Positions 20,901-36,325 of a stretch of DNA of 64,000 nt are shown piece by piece. The position numbers and the translations under genes were made by a program. Each line of letters begins with the position of its first letter. Position 1 is the stretch's first letter. A model generated the notes under the pieces. It did no database searches and was not told where the DNA came from. It worked only from the letters and a program-made list of their open reading frames with translations. Location of the stretch: the NCBI GenBank assembly GCA_019802505.1, contig JAFMOC010000319.1, positions 371,001 through 435,000 on the forward strand, in the 5' to 3' direction. This stretch comes from Corydoras sp. C115 (Eukaryota > Chordata > Actinopteri > Siluriformes > Callichthyidae).

Positions 20901-23624
20901 GTGAGTGAGTGTGTGCCCAGCGCCCGAAACGTTCTCCCCTGGATGGCCCCCCCCCCCCAATATAGGATAATGCAGAAGATAATGGATGGATCTTTACGCT
21001 GTGGGTAATTGTGTAATATTGCACATTCGAATTGTAATTATTCCTAATTATAATATTGCACATAAAAGTCGTTATTAATGAGTGAGGTGATTAATATATA
21101 AATAAATAAATATAAATATAAATTAATAAAGTTAAATCCGTCTGCACTCACCCAAAGAGAGATAAACACAAAAGAACCACAATGGGCAGGACAATGATCA
21201 GCTTTGAGGAATCTGAGGATCAGGACATGAACACAGGACACAGTAAGTATGAGGACACGTCAACGTTACTGAAGCAACACTGCACAGCCAAATGTATGTG
21301 GACACATCTAGTTTTTGTTGTTTGACCTTGAACCCTATTTAAATTCACACAAAATACATATTTAAGAATGACGCAGCTGTTTCAGTGGTTTTCTCTCAGC
21401 ACTAGGGATTCCCGGTTCGAATCCCCATCTGGGTGGAGTTTCCATGTCCTCCCCGTGTCCGCGTGGGTTTCCTCCGAGTTCTCCGGTCTCCTCCCACAAT
21501 CCAAAAACATGGATCAAGTCAATTGAGTTCTCCAAATCGCCCCATATAGAGTGTGTATGTGTGTGTGAGTGAGTGTGTGTCCAGCGATAGATTGGCGTCC
21601 TGTCCTGGGTGTATCTGCCCGGCGCCCGAAACGTTCTCCCCTGGATGGGCATGGAGAACCCCCCCCACCCCCGCGACCCTAATAGAGGATAAAGCGGGAG
21701 ATAATGGATGGATGAATAGCTGTTTCAGATCAGGATGTTGGTGAGGACATGGGTGGAGGTGTTGTGTGTTAGGAGACTCCTGTGGCCCCTGGGGACCTGA
21801 ACTGAAGCCCACGTTCAGAATGAACTGAAAGGTCCTTTTTTTGATCATCAGGCTGTGCTGGCTCAGTGGTGTTTGGGTTTGGGTGTTGGGCTGTCAATCA
21901 GAAGGTTGTGGGTTCAATTCCCAGGTCAACAATGTGGTTCCTTGAGCAAGACCCTTAACCCTCACTGCTCCAGGGGGCGCTGTATCGACGCTGTAGTCCA
22001 TCCATATCCATCCATCTGTTATCTTCCACTTAATACTCCATTATGGTCACGCGGGGGGGGGGGGGGGGGTTCCTCATACCCATCCAGGTGCCAATTTATT
22101 GCTGGGCACACTCTCTCACACTGACACACTCTATATGGGGCAATTTGGAGCATTCAATTGACCTTGAACCATGTTTTTGGACTGTGGGAGGAAACCGGAG
22201 AACCCGGAGGAAACCCACGCGGACGCGGGGAGAACATGGAAACTCCACCCAGATTGGGATTCGAAGCGGGAACATGCCAACCACTAACCCAATGTGCCGC
22301 CCGCTGTCGCCCCGCAGACAATAAAGTTCCTAAACTCATAAAGTGAGAGGAAATAGATACCAGAGTCACACTTAGAGATGAACCTGATGCTTGCTGTTTC
22401 CCCTCTACCAGCAGAGGTCGCTGCGCGGATCCACACCTCGTACTGCTGACAGGGTTCCAGATCAGACAGCCGGAAAGAACTCTTATTAACAGCCACAACG
22501 TACTCTGTAAAACACACACAGGGGCCCGTGAGCATGTGGAGGTTCTGCACCGGACGTAAAAACCCGGCAGCAACGAACTAAATCCAAACTAAATTCATTC
22601 ATTCATTATCTTCCGCTTTATCCTCTATTAGGGTCGTGGGGGGGGGTTCCCTATGCCCATCCAGGGGAGAACGTTTCGGGCGCTGGGCAGATACACCCAG
22701 GACAGGAGGGCAATCTATCACTGGACACACACTCACTCACACAAACACACTCTATATGGGGCAATTTGGAGAACTCAATTGACTTGATCCATGTTTTTTG
22801 GACTGTGGGAGGAAACCGGAGAACCCGGAGGAAACCCACACGGACACGGGGAGGACATGGGAACTCCACCCAGATGGGGATTCGAACCGGGAATCCCTAG
22901 TGCTGAGAGGAGAACATGCTAAACCACTAAACCACTGTGCCACTATTATTATTATATATTATTATAAATATTGGCGGCAAGGTGGCTTAGTGGTTTAGCA
23001 CGTTCTCCTCTCAGCGCTAGGGATTCCTGGTTCGAATACCAATCTGCGTGGAGTTTCCATGTTCTCCCCGTGTCTGCGTGGGTTTCCTCCGGGTTCTCCG
23101 GTTTCCTCCCACAGTCCAAAAACATGGATCAAGTGAATTGAGTTCTCCAAATTGCCCCATATAGAGTGTGTCTGTGTGTGAGTGAGTGTGTGTCCAGTGA
23201 TAGATTGGCGCCCTGTCCTGGGTGTATCTGCCCAGCGCCCAAACGTTCTCCCCTGGATGGGCATGGGGAACCCTCCCCCCCCCCCATCCGCTACCCTAAT
23301 AGAGGATAAAGCGGAAGATAATGAATGAATGAATCCACGACACTAGGGATTCCCGGTTCGAATTGCTCCCCCCCCCCCCCCCCCCCCCGACCCTAATAGA
23401 GGATAAAGCGGAAGATAATAAATGAAAAGATTATAAATATTATTATTATTTATTGACTTATAATGGTTTAAAGCTCGGACGGCTTTCAGGTCATTTATCG
23501 GGAGTAATTTACTTTAAGTTTAATTATTTATTTTGGGTTTATTTTAATGATATTTTCCATCTCATGTGGCCATGACTCTAACGGATCCCCAAAACGACTT
23601 CCAGCATAAAATATCTGTCCTGTG

Positions 23625-23669
<45 letters not shown>

Positions 23670-26600
23670 TATGTACAGTATAGTTGGTTTTCCCAATGGC
23701 TTGTAATGTTCTCATTTGGATAAAAGCGTCTGCTGAATGACTGAATGTAAATGTCATTTATGTGAGCTCACCTTTACTGTGGTTGGTCAGACCCACTATG
23801 TAATTCAGGAGATGCCCTCTGCCCTCATGGTGCGGGATGGGGGTCCAACTCAGGTTCACATTAGATGAGGATGTGTTTTTCAGAGAGAAGTCTGTGACCT
23901 TTGGAGGAACTATGAGGACAGAAATCAGTCAGTCCTGCTCAGCTCAATTGTATAATAATAATAAAAACAACAACATCTCAGTATGAACAGCTGATCATAA
24001 TAAAACCTTTAATGATGTAATGTATAATATAAAACAGAGAGACGCGGTATACCTCCCTCCACAGTGTAGCAGATCACAGACTGCAGTAAACTGGAATTGT
24101 TCCCCACAGCAAACAGAGAGATGTTGTAGGCGGTGTAGTTCAAAAAGCGTCCTGTAGATGGAGACAAACATCACATTAATCATATCTGCAGGCTATCATC
24201 AGATGTGATGCTCTGTGGAACAAAGAACAAACGAGCTGTTAAGTCCTCACGTGTTTTCATTTATAGTTTGTTCAGTTACAATGATTTGTAATCTTCTTAA
24301 ATTCTAAAAGGGTCAAATAAATCGGGCACGCAGTCCTCTTCCAAAATATCAGACAGGAGAGGTGAGTTCTTTAGTTTAGAGTTGAAGTATTAATCATTCA
24401 TTCCTTCATTCATTATCTTCCACTTTATCCTCTATTAGGGTCGCGGGGGGGGTTCCCCACGCCCATCCAGGGGAGAACGTTTCAGGCGCTGGGCAGATAC
24501 ACCCAGGACAGGGGGGGCAATCTATCGCTGGGCACACACTCACACGCACACAGACACACTCTATAGGGGGCAATTTGGAGAACTCAATTGACCTTGATCC
24601 ATGTTTTTGGACTGTGGGAGGAAACCGGAGAACCCGGAGGAAGAACGGCACATTTTGTATCAGGCCACTCACTTTGTAGTTCAAAAAGATATTGATGAAA
24701 GGCAGCATGAGGGGAAAAGAAATAAAGATGAGACTCATTCATTCATTCATTTTATATCTCCCGCTTTATCCTCTATTAGGGTCGCGGTGGGGTTCCCCAT
24801 GCCCATCCAGGGGAGAACGTCTCGGGCGCTGGGCAGATAGACCCAGAACGTGCTAAACCACTAAGCCACCGTGCCGCCTAAAGATGAGACTGTAGCACAA
24901 AATACAAACCATTCATCAGCAATCTTAAAAACACGCGAGAAACAAAATAAAGTACAGAGTTAGACCACAAAAACAAAACGTCTGAACTGAAGAACGTGCC
25001 GGATCTCAAAGCTCATCTGTGAAACGGGGCGACGCCAGTGTTGTGAGTTTGGGTTGTATTAATGTTTCTTAAACGGTAGGACATCTGTGTTATAGTGTGG
25101 TGTTAGGACACGTGTCCGTGTTCTGAGGCTTGGTTGCCCCTCTCTTTGTTATTGTTGTTATTGTTGTCATTCTTGTTGTTTTCGGCATCGTCCGCCCGAT
25201 CTCGACTCCGAGCTCTCTGCGAGTCACGAGCATTTTTAAGGTTTCCCCTGTCTGTCCCCGTCCCCCGGCTCTCCCCTGTCTGTCCCCGTCCCCCGGCTCA
25301 CCCCTGTCCTCCTACTCTCATTCGTCATGTCATTTAAAGAGTTTAAAAATCCAACCAAACGTTAATTACCAACAAGACACTGACTCAAAACTGTATTGTA
25401 ATCTGAGTGTGGCCTCGGCTGCAGTTTCGAGTCTGTGCACTTTAAAAATAACCTGCGTTCTGAAGCCGCGCTTCCTGTCAACGCGACCAGCAGCTATTCG
25501 GGTGCAGCATCAGTGAGGTCTGAAACCTGCCGGCTCACAGACGACGCCCTACCTCGCAGCGTGACCGACTTCCGGTTGTTTGGTACTCTGACCCAGTTAG
25601 AGCAGGAGGTATGGAAGGGTCCTACTGGCTTGTGCTGAACCACGAACTCCTGAACGTCGTCAGAGAAACCAGACGGCGTGGACCATGAGACGTTCATCTC
25701 CCGCTCCCGTAAATTCACCTGCAGAGCGTAGAGCGACTGCGGCGCACCGGCTGCAACAACACAGACAGAATATTACTGACCAGGGCAGTACTTTCATCTC
25801 CCTCCATCCATTATCTTCCATTTTATCCTCTATTAGGGTCACGGGGGGGGGGGGGGGGGGGGGGGGGGGTTGGATGTCCCCATGTCCATCCAGGGGAGAA
25901 CGTTTGGGGAACTGGGCAGATACGGGCGCAATTTATCACTGGACACACACTCACTCACACAGACACACTCTATATGGGGCAATTTGGAGAAGTCAGTTGA
26001 CCTTGGTCCATGTTTTTTGGACTGTGGGAGGAAACCGGAGAACCCGGAGGAAACCCACATGGACACGGGGAGAACATGCAAACTCCACCCAGATTGGAAT
26101 TCGAACCGGGAAAGCCCTAATGCTTATAGGAGAACATGTAAAACCACTGAGCCACTGTGCCTCGTACTTTAATTTAATTTTCAAATTTAGTATTTATTAA
26201 ATAGTAATTGGTTCATTCATTGTATTCCGCTTAATCCTCTTCTAGAGTCATGGGGAGGGGGGGTAGAACATTTCGGGCGCTGGGCAGATACACCCAGGAC
26301 AGGACGCCGATCTATCGCTGGGCACACACTCACTCACACAGACACACTCTATATGGGGCAATTTGGAGAACTCAATTGACCTTGGTCCATGTTTTTGGAC
26401 TGTGGGAGGAAACCGGAGAACCCGGAGGAAACCTATACGGATACAGGGAGAACTGAGAGGAGAACATGCCAAACACTAAGCCCCAGTTCTAATTAATAGC
26501 ATTCCAGTGAATTTCACATTCAAAAACTGTAAAACATCTGTAATAAGTTAATTCTCACGAATGACGAGAAAAATACTTTCAGAGTTTAAAAACGACGACC

Positions 26601-29600
26601 TTAATCTCATTTTGTTAATATTCATTATATTAAAATAATATTATATGTGTTCTGCGTAACACCTGAGATCGATTATAAGGATGTGAACTGTACCTCGGTT
26701 TAATCTGTTTGATGGTAATCCTGATCTTTTTACAGTAAAATGTTCAGATCACCAATTTTTTTTGTTTAGTTTTAAAACAAAAAATAACAATAATTAAAAA
26801 ACAATAAAAAAAACCCAATAATAAATAAATGAATTGTGGAATCTGGTAACCATGAAAAGTCGAATTTAAAATTCTGTCCATTGCAGTTTAATTTCATCAT
26901 CCGTTGCAGATGTTGAAATCTAACTCATTATTTATTAGTTTGGTTTGTCAGCTGCATACGTAACGAACTGAAGGTGAAATAAAACATGACCGGGGTCAAC
27001 ACGTTCTGACCACACGCCACAGAAAATCCTCCAAAACTGAAATATATTAATATATATATAAGTCTGCAAGCAGTGTCCTGAATGCCCATCCAGGGGAGAA
27101 CGTTTCGGGTGCTGGGCAGATACACCCAGTACAGGGGGGCAATCCATCGCTGGGCACACACACACACACACACACAGACACTCTATATGGGGCAATTTGG
27201 AGAATTCAATTGACTTGATCCTTGTTTTTGGACTGTGGGAGGAAACCGGAGAACCAGGAGGAAACCCACGCTGACACGGGGAGAACATGGGAACTCAACC
27301 CAGATGGGGATTCGAACCGGGAATCCCCAGTGCTGAGAGGAGAACGTGCTAAACCACTAAGCCACCATGACACCAATAATAATAATAATAATAATAATAA
27401 TTATCCCCGTGTTTAAAGCCTCAGTCTTTGTTCTTTTTAAATGTCAGGCTGCTGTTGGCCGTGACGTGATGACGTGATGACGTGATGACGTGATGATGCG
27501 ATGACGTGATGATGTGATGACGTGATGACGTGATGACGTGATGACGTGATGACGTGATGACGTGATGACGTGATGACGTGATGAAGTGATGACGTGATGA
27601 CGTGATGAAGTGATGAAGTGATGACGTGATGACGTGATGACGTGATGATGACGTGATGACGTGATGACGTGATGAATGATGACGTGATGACGTGATGACG
27701 TGATGACGTGATGATGTTCTCAGATCATTCTGTAAACCTTTCTCATAAACACTGACTCACCGTTTCTGGTTAACGCCACACGTGCCGGAAGTGTCGATCC
27801 TCGTACGGTCTTAGCGACCACATGAATGTCCTTGACCTCCCCGAACCGAACTCCCACGAGGCCATAGCGGAAGCAGCGCCGGTCCGGCCTGCGCGGGCAG
27901 CTCGGGGGGCCGCGGGCCGCGGGCTCTTCGTCATCCTGTGTGCACAGCTCGGTGGACCCATTCGCCTGCACTCCACCCAGGGTCACATCCGAGCCGTTCC
28001 ACAGTTTGGCGGTCACCACGTAGCAGCCGATGACGCCTCTTGCCTGCTGCTGGGGTAATTCCTGAAAATCAGAAATAGAAACCACGAGGTTCCGTTCTGA
28101 GACTGTTCTGCATTGTTCTTTAGCTTCAGCTCCATTCGGCTTTTCAAACGGATTTAGACTTTAACTTTGGACTCCCGCTCTTTTAGGATTTTAAGGTTTT
28201 AAGACAGATCCACAGAGCGCAAAAAAAATCTGTAATGAATCGAGTCAAATCAGCTGTGAATATCATTTTATTTATATAATAATTTAATTTATATAATTAT
28301 TTAATTTCTATAATAATTTAATTATATTTAATATTTATCTGACTTTGAAATCTATTCAAATATAAAAAACAGGATTTGCTCAACTTTTGCAAGATTTAAT
28401 TAAGAGGTCATTCATTCATTAAGGTTGGGGGGGGGGGGTTCCCCTTGCCCATGGGGTGCTGGGCAGATACACCCAGGACAGGGCGCCAATCTATAGCTGG
28501 ACACACTCACTCACACAGACACACTCTATATGGGGCAATTTGGAGAATTCAATTCACCTTGATCCATATTTTTGGACTGTGGGAGGAAACCGGAGAACCC
28601 GGAGGAAACCCATGCGGACCCAGATGGGGATTCAAACCAGGAATCCCTAGTGCTGAGAGGAGAACATGCTAAACCACTAAGCCACCATACTGGTTCTGAA
28701 AATTCATTCATCCATTATCTCCCGCTTTATCCTCTATTAGGGTCGGGGGGGGGGGGGGGGGTTCCCCATGCCCATCCAGGGGAGAACGTCTCGGGTGCTG
28801 GGCAGATACACCCAGGACAGGGGCGCCAATCCATCACTGGACACATTCACTCACACAGACACACACACTCTATATGGGGCAAATTCGAACCGGGAACCCC
28901 TAGTGCTGAGAGGAGAACATGCCAAACCACTAAGCCACCGTACTGGTTCTGAAAATTGTTAACTGGATTTGATTGCCTCATTAACCCGCAGTCACGTGTT
29001 GGGAGCAGAGCGGGTTCCGCAGTGCAGATCCGTTACCTTCCATAAGACGGAACAGTTGACGTGGGAGCCTGAAGGAACGTCACAGTCACTCCAAACATCC
29101 AGCTTTCCAACCGGAGCTGAGGAAACCAAAAGAAAACGTCAAAATGACGCACAGACATACACAGATCTCAGAACCGTAATCCTGATTAAAACACAAACGG
29201 GAAATCAGATTAGATCAACCACCAGAGAGCAGGTTCTCGTTCTCTTAACGGACTGCACGTCATCGAGGATGAGAACGCTGGCGGTCTGATGATTATTAAC
29301 AGTTTCCTTTGTGATTCTGGTGAAACCACCGAGGTTTCTCCTTCATAAAGATTAAAAAGAGGGTTTATTTAAATAACCAAGGCTACTTAATGACATGGAA
29401 ATGTTTCCAAGTAAATATATTATAATATAATATATATATATATATATATATTTATAATATAATAAAAAAATATAAATAAAAATGTTTCCAGTTAATATAT
29501 ATACAGTATATATATATATATATATGGCGGCACGGTGGCTTAGTGGTTAGCATGTTCGCCTCTCTAGGGATTCCTGGTTCTGGGTGGAGTTTGCATGTCC

Positions 29601-31640
29601 TCCCCGTGTCCGTTTGGGTTTCCTCCGGGTTCTCCGGTTTCCTCCCACAGTCCAAAAACATGGATCAAGTCAATTGAGTTCTTCAAATTGCCCCATATAG
29701 AGTGTGTCTGTGTGAGTGAGTGTGTGTCCAGCGATAGATTGGCGCACTGTCCTGGGTGTATCTGCCCAGCGCCCGAAACGTTCTCCCCTGGATGGGCATG
29801 GGGAACCCCCCTTCCCCCCCGCGACCCTAATAGAGGATAAAGTAGAAGATAATGGATGGATGGATGAATTTAGAGATTTGACTTTAACTCTGGTGTCTGT
29901 CGTTGTCAGTAAACAGACGATGATGCTGTCCAGATGTTGGAATCCTAAACAAACCACAAACACCTGGATGGGGCAGTCGGGTAAATGCCCTGCGTGTGGG
30001 TCACAGGGTTTTATAGTGGCTGACCTGCAGCGGGCGTGGTGGCGGAGTATTCCTCGCTCCATTCGCTCATCACGCTGCCCTCGTCCACGAAATCGATCCG
30101 GCAGCGGACGCGGAACGTGTAAGTGGTGAACGGCGTGGTGTCTTCAAGCGAGAAGCTCTGCTGAAAAAGGTCGTCCACCTGAACGTGCACGGGGAAACAT
30201 GTGACCGGTCAGCAGAAGGGTAAAAACAAACAGATTTAAATAATAAGTGGATTATTAATTAAGGTTATAGGATAATTATTAATGAATTATCATATAACCT
30301 TGACTGCTTTATCATATATAAGGTAACGGGGGGGGGGGGGGGGGGTTCCCTACGCCCATCGCTGGGCACCCGGTGTCCATTCTACACTTTGATTTTGTTA
30401 ATTCTGTCATGTCTACACCCTGTTAACACTAAAATCAGTGCTTTTGCCCAAAAAACATGAGTGTTTTTAAATAACAGACTTAATAATAGAAATAAAGGAA
30501 ACTCCACTTCCCTTTACTTTATATATTACACAATCACAAAAATAATCAATAGCGGGATGTTTATTAAAGCAATAAAGTAAGAGAGGGATAAATAAACTCC
30601 ATAAAGAGGTGTGATTAGTCCCAGAGTACAGTTCCACCTCTTTACGTGATTTATTCACAATAATACACAACCTCGAGTGACTTATTGCTTTAATAAAACT
30701 CTTACAAACTCACTATAATAAAAAAACAGGGTTTGTTTCAGAAAAGTGTTTATTAAAAGCAAAATCGTTAATAATTTGCTCTTCCGCGACGTAATCTAGT
30801 CCGGTTTTTAAAGTGAACGCTGATCGCTGGACAAACTCTGCCATCTAGTGTCCAAATTACAGAACGCAGTTTATAAAAACAACTCTCTGTTTATTGTTAA
30901 TCTGCATTTTATGATTTAAAATAATGTATTGTATATCACGCACTGAGACCAATGGGACACACTTAGAGGGGTGTGTTATTGTTAATGATGTCAATGGCTC
31001 AGCCAATCAGATTTAACGAATGGAAATATCTGTTTTATACATCTATCATTATCTTTCCTCTTAATCCTCTGCTAGGGTTGTGTGTGGGGGGGGTTCACCA
31101 TGCCCATCCAGGGGAAAACGTTATGGGCGCTCGGCACACACACACACACACACACTCTTTCTCTCTATATGGGGCAATTTGGAGCATTCAATTTCACCTT
31201 GAATGCATGTTTTGGACTGTGTGAGAAAACCAGAAAACCCGGAGGAAACCCATGCATACACGGGGAGAACATGCAAACTCCACCCAGATTGGGATTCAAA
31301 CCTGGATCCCCAACGCTGAGAGGAGAACATGCCAACCACTAAGCTACCCGTTCTATAATAATCGTCTCGTGAGGTCGTATTTGAGGCGCCGTGTCCACAG
31401 TCTCACCTCGGTCCACGTCTCCTCACACTGCGTCCTGTACTGAACCTCACACTGCCAGTCCGTCCGTCCCGCCTCGTCCTGCACGTCCCAGAAGATCTCC
31501 CGCCAATCGGAGGTGCGACGGTCGATGCTGGGCGGGGTCGGCTGAACTGCACAAGACGAAAGGAGACGCAAGTCGAAAGACGAGACGACGGGAACCGTAA
31601 CAAAAAACAAAAAACAAAAAAAAAAAAAAAAAAAAAAAAA

Positions 31641-31707
<67 letters not shown>

Positions 31708-34700
31708 GAGTGGGTGTGAAGTGTGAGCAGGAAGCGTCTTACTGATGGTTTCCGTGTTGGAGGTTTGAAAGGCCTCGGAGTCCACCGAGCCGAGCGCACT
31801 GACTGCAGAAACCCACACTTTAATGTAGGCGTGAGTGATGTAGTCAGCACGTGGAATGATGCCATGACGACTCCGTCCCACCGCCAGCTCGGTGCCATCA
31901 GGCCTGCGCGCCAACCAATCAACATCCAACGTTAGGAAATGAGCACACCATTAATAATTAACACTATAAACACTAATTAATGGTTTTCACTAGGGGTGAG
32001 CTGCAATATTCGCTGATTCGACGATTCGATTCGGAGAACCGTAGTCGACTATGAACCTCATAGCCGAATGTTGACCACATTTTGACCACATGGGGGCGCC
32101 CATGGCTGCTGCTAAGCATTAGTTTTTATGTGAAATGTCTTTGTTTTCGTTATATATATATATAGCCTTTTGTCAAATAAAATCATCCTAATTTCTGTTA
32201 ATATATATTTTTTAAATGATGTGTGCGCTTTAACAATATAAAATATATAACAAAATATTAAAAAAATATCTTTTTTTAAAACCACGCTTATAGCGCCATC
32301 TTGTGGTGAAATTTTAACTGATTCGACTATCAGTCGACTATAGGGAAAATCTGACGAATCAGATTCGACTATGAAAATCCTTAGTTGAAGACACCCCTAG
32401 TTTTCAGTTAGCCGGGTCTCACTGTTTGGGTGGAGCTGCTTTATTAAAGGTGAATCAAACACAGGGACTTTTTTTTTTTTTTTTTTTTTTTTTACATTTG
32501 CATCTATACAACTCACAAAGATGGTTCCCCAAACAACGAATCATGAATCAGGTTTAACAAACAAACTGAAGTCAGATAAGCTGGGCTTAATTTATCCTGA
32601 GGTCATTCAGACTATGAAAGTTCATTCATTCATTATCTCCCGCTTTATCCTCTATTAGGGTCGCGGTGGGGGGGTTCCCCATGCCCATCCAGTGGAGAAC
32701 GTTTCGGGCGCTGGGAAGATACACCCAGGACAGGGCGCCAATCCATCCCTGGGCACACACTCACAACACACACACACAGACTCTATATGGGGCAATTTGG
32801 AGAACACAATTGACTTGATCCATGTTTTTGGACTGTGGGAGGAAACCGGAGAACCCGGAGGAAACCCACGCGGACACGGGGAGAACATGGAAACTCCACC
32901 CAGATGGGGATTCGAACCGGGAATCCCTAGTGCTGAGAGGAGAACATGCTAACCACTAAGCCACCATTCCGCCACTATGAAAGTTAATTAACTTAATTAA
33001 CTCCCATGATATTACATTTTTTTAGTTGTGTATATATATATAAATAGGCGGCACGGTGGCTTAGTGGTTTGGCACGTTCTCCTCTCAGCACTAGGGATTC
33101 CCGGTTCGAATCCCCATCTGGGTGGAGTTTCCATGTTCTCCCCGTGTCCGCGTGGGTTTCCTCCGGGTTCTCCAGTTTCCTCCCACAGTCCAAAAACATG
33201 GATCAAGTCAATTGATCATATCCAACATATCCAAATTGCCCCATATAGAGAGTGTCTGTGTGAGTGAGTGTGTGTTCAGCGATAGATTGCCCCCCTGTCC
33301 TGCGTGTATCTGCCCAGCGCCTGAAATGTTCTCCCCTGGATGGGCACGGGGAACCCCCCCCCCCTACGACCCTAATAGAGGATAAAGAGGAAGAAAATAG
33401 ATGGATGTATATATATATATATATAAGGGCGGCACGGTGGCTTAGTGGTTTAGCATGTTCTCCTCTCAGCACTAGGGATTCCCGGTTCGAATCCCCATCT
33501 GGGTGGAGTTTCCATGTTCTCCCCGTGTCCGCGTGGGTTTCCTCCGGGTTCTCCGGTTTCCTCCCACAGTCCAAAAACATGGATCAAGGTCAATTGAGTT
33601 CTCCAAATTGCCCCATATAGAGTGGGTCTGTGTGAGTGAGTGTGTGCCCAGCGATAGATTGGCGCCCTGTCCTGGGTCTATCTGCCCAGCGCCCGAGACG
33701 TTCTCCCCTGGATGGGCATGGGGAACCCCCCCCCCCTCCCCCAGCGACCCTAATAGAGGGTAAAGCAGAAGATAATGGATGTATATAAATGTATGTGTGT
33801 ATATAAATAAATATATATCTGGCAGCCTCCACACGTGAACCTGATTCTGTCTCTATTATGTTTATAATAAAAAACATCATAACTTTTTTAAATAATCGTG
33901 GTTTGTTGTGAACAGCGTCACCTGTCGTCGTGCTCCCAGTGCAGCGTGAACGCGCTCGGGTTCGAGGGGCTCTGAAACGCTGCCCAGTGGCAGTGTATAT
34001 TTCTGTTGATGTCGTCAGCCGGAATCAAGCACGTGGGCGGAGGATCTGCGGGAGCGAGGGCGGAGGTTCAGATGGCGTACACAACGAAAACGATCGAGAC
34101 TGTCGGCAGGTGAGATGAGAAACAGGAAGCGTGTGGTGGAGCATGCAGCGAGGAGGCTCTCTAATGCACGCCATCCTCACACGTAAGTATTCAACCAGCG
34201 GGCGCTTTGATCCGAACCTACAGATCAAAGAACATCACAGCTCTGTAGATGAGGAGGAACCATCACCGGAGTATTATCGGCATTAACAAACCCTTCGAAT
34301 GCTCGACTTTAACATGTTCTCCCTCTCATTACGCTCCTCACACTCACTTTATGATGGCAGCCCTCAAAACATCTAAAGATCTGGAACTCTTCTGCATTAT
34401 TAACCCTTTAATTTCCACACCCTTCACTGTGCGGGACATTCATTCATTCATTATCTCCCGCTTTATCCTCTATTAGGGTCGTGGGGGGGGGGTTCCCCAT
34501 GTCTATCCAGGGGAGAACGTTTCGGGCGCTGGGCAGATACACCCAGGACAGGACGCCAACCCATCACTGGGCACACACTCACTCACACAGACACTCTCTA
34601 TATGGGGCAATTTGGAGAACTCAATTGACTTGATCCATGTTTTTGGATGTAGGAGGAAACCGGAGAACCCGGAGGAAACCCACGCGGACACGGGGAGAAC

Positions 34701-36294
34701 ATGAGAAGAACATGCTAAACCACTAAGCCACCGTGCCGCCCATCCATCCGTTATCTTCCGCTTTATCCTATATTAGGGTCGCGGGGGGGGGGGTTCCCCA
34801 TGCCCATCCAGGGGAGAACCTTTCGGGCGCTGGGCAGATACACCCAGGACAGGGCGCCAATCTATCACTGTACACTCACTCACACACACACACACACTCT
34901 ATATGGGGCAATTTGGAGAACTCAATTGACTTGATCCAAGTTTTTGGACTGTAGGAGGAAACCGGAGAACCCGGAGGAAACCTACGCGGACACGGGGAGG
35001 ACATGGCAACTCCACCCAGATGGGGATTCGAACCGGGAATCCCTAGTGCTGAGAGACAGACCTGCTGACCACTAAGCCAGCGTGCCCTGTACGGGACAGT
35101 TTTATTTATTTAATTAACTTTATTCAACGCTTGGCCTCGTAATCTGAAGGTTGTGGGTTCAAATCCCAGGTCCACTGATGTCACTAGTGTGGGTTCTTGA
35201 GCCAGACCCTTAACCCTCATTGCTCCAGGGATGCCGTACCAACCCTGTGTTCTGACCCCAAACCAGGTTGGGATCCCTGTGACTACACACAATTATTATT
35301 TACGATACTCACCACCCTCACGCTATTACTCTATTACCAACCACCAACCACCAACCACCATTAATCTGTCATCTCATCACCGTTTACACACGCTATTACA
35401 TAGGTGTCAAAGTCAAGGCCCGCGGGCCATATCCGGCCCGTAATACGATTCCACCCGGCCCATGAGATCCTTTTACATTGATCTACATTATGTAACAACA
35501 AACGTCTTGCCAAAAGGTGCCAAGCATCCAGCTCTGCCATGGAAACTGAGTCTTTAGATTCGTAATTTTGATTCAGTATTATGATTCATTATTTTAATTC
35601 AGCATTTCAATTCAGCATTTTGATTCAGCATTTCGATTAAGTATTTTGATTCAGTATTTTGATTCAGTATTTTGATTCAGTATTTTGATTCAGCATTTCG
35701 ATTCAGTATTTCGATTCAGCATTTTAATTCAGTATTTTGATTCAGCATTTCGATTCAGCATTTCGATTCAGCATTTCGATTCAGCATTTCGATTCAGTAT
35801 TTCGATTTAGCATTTTGATTCATCATTTTGATTCAGCATTTCGATTCAGCATTTCGATTCAGCATTTTGATTCAGTATTTTGATTCAGCATTTTGATTCA
35901 GCATTTCGATTCAGCATTTCGATTCAGCATTTTGATTCAGTATTTTGATTCAGCATTTTGATTCAGCATTTTGATTCAGCATTTCGATTCAGCATTTCGA
36001 TTCAGCATTTTGATTCAGCATTTTGATTCAGCATTTTGATTCAGCATTTTGATTCAGCATTTCGATTCAGCATTTTGATTCAGTATTTCGATTCATCATT
36101 TTGATTCATCATTTTGATTCATCATTTTGATTCAGCATTTTGATTCAGCATTTTGATTCAGCATTTAGATTTTTTTTTTTTTGCTAAAAAGCACAAATCT
36201 TTATTTATATTTAGTTTTTTTGGACCGAGCTCATGTTTTACATTTTACGCAGAGCAGAAATATTTAAAGCTATTTAAAGTTTAAGTTTATTTTT

Positions 36295-36325
<31 letters not shown>

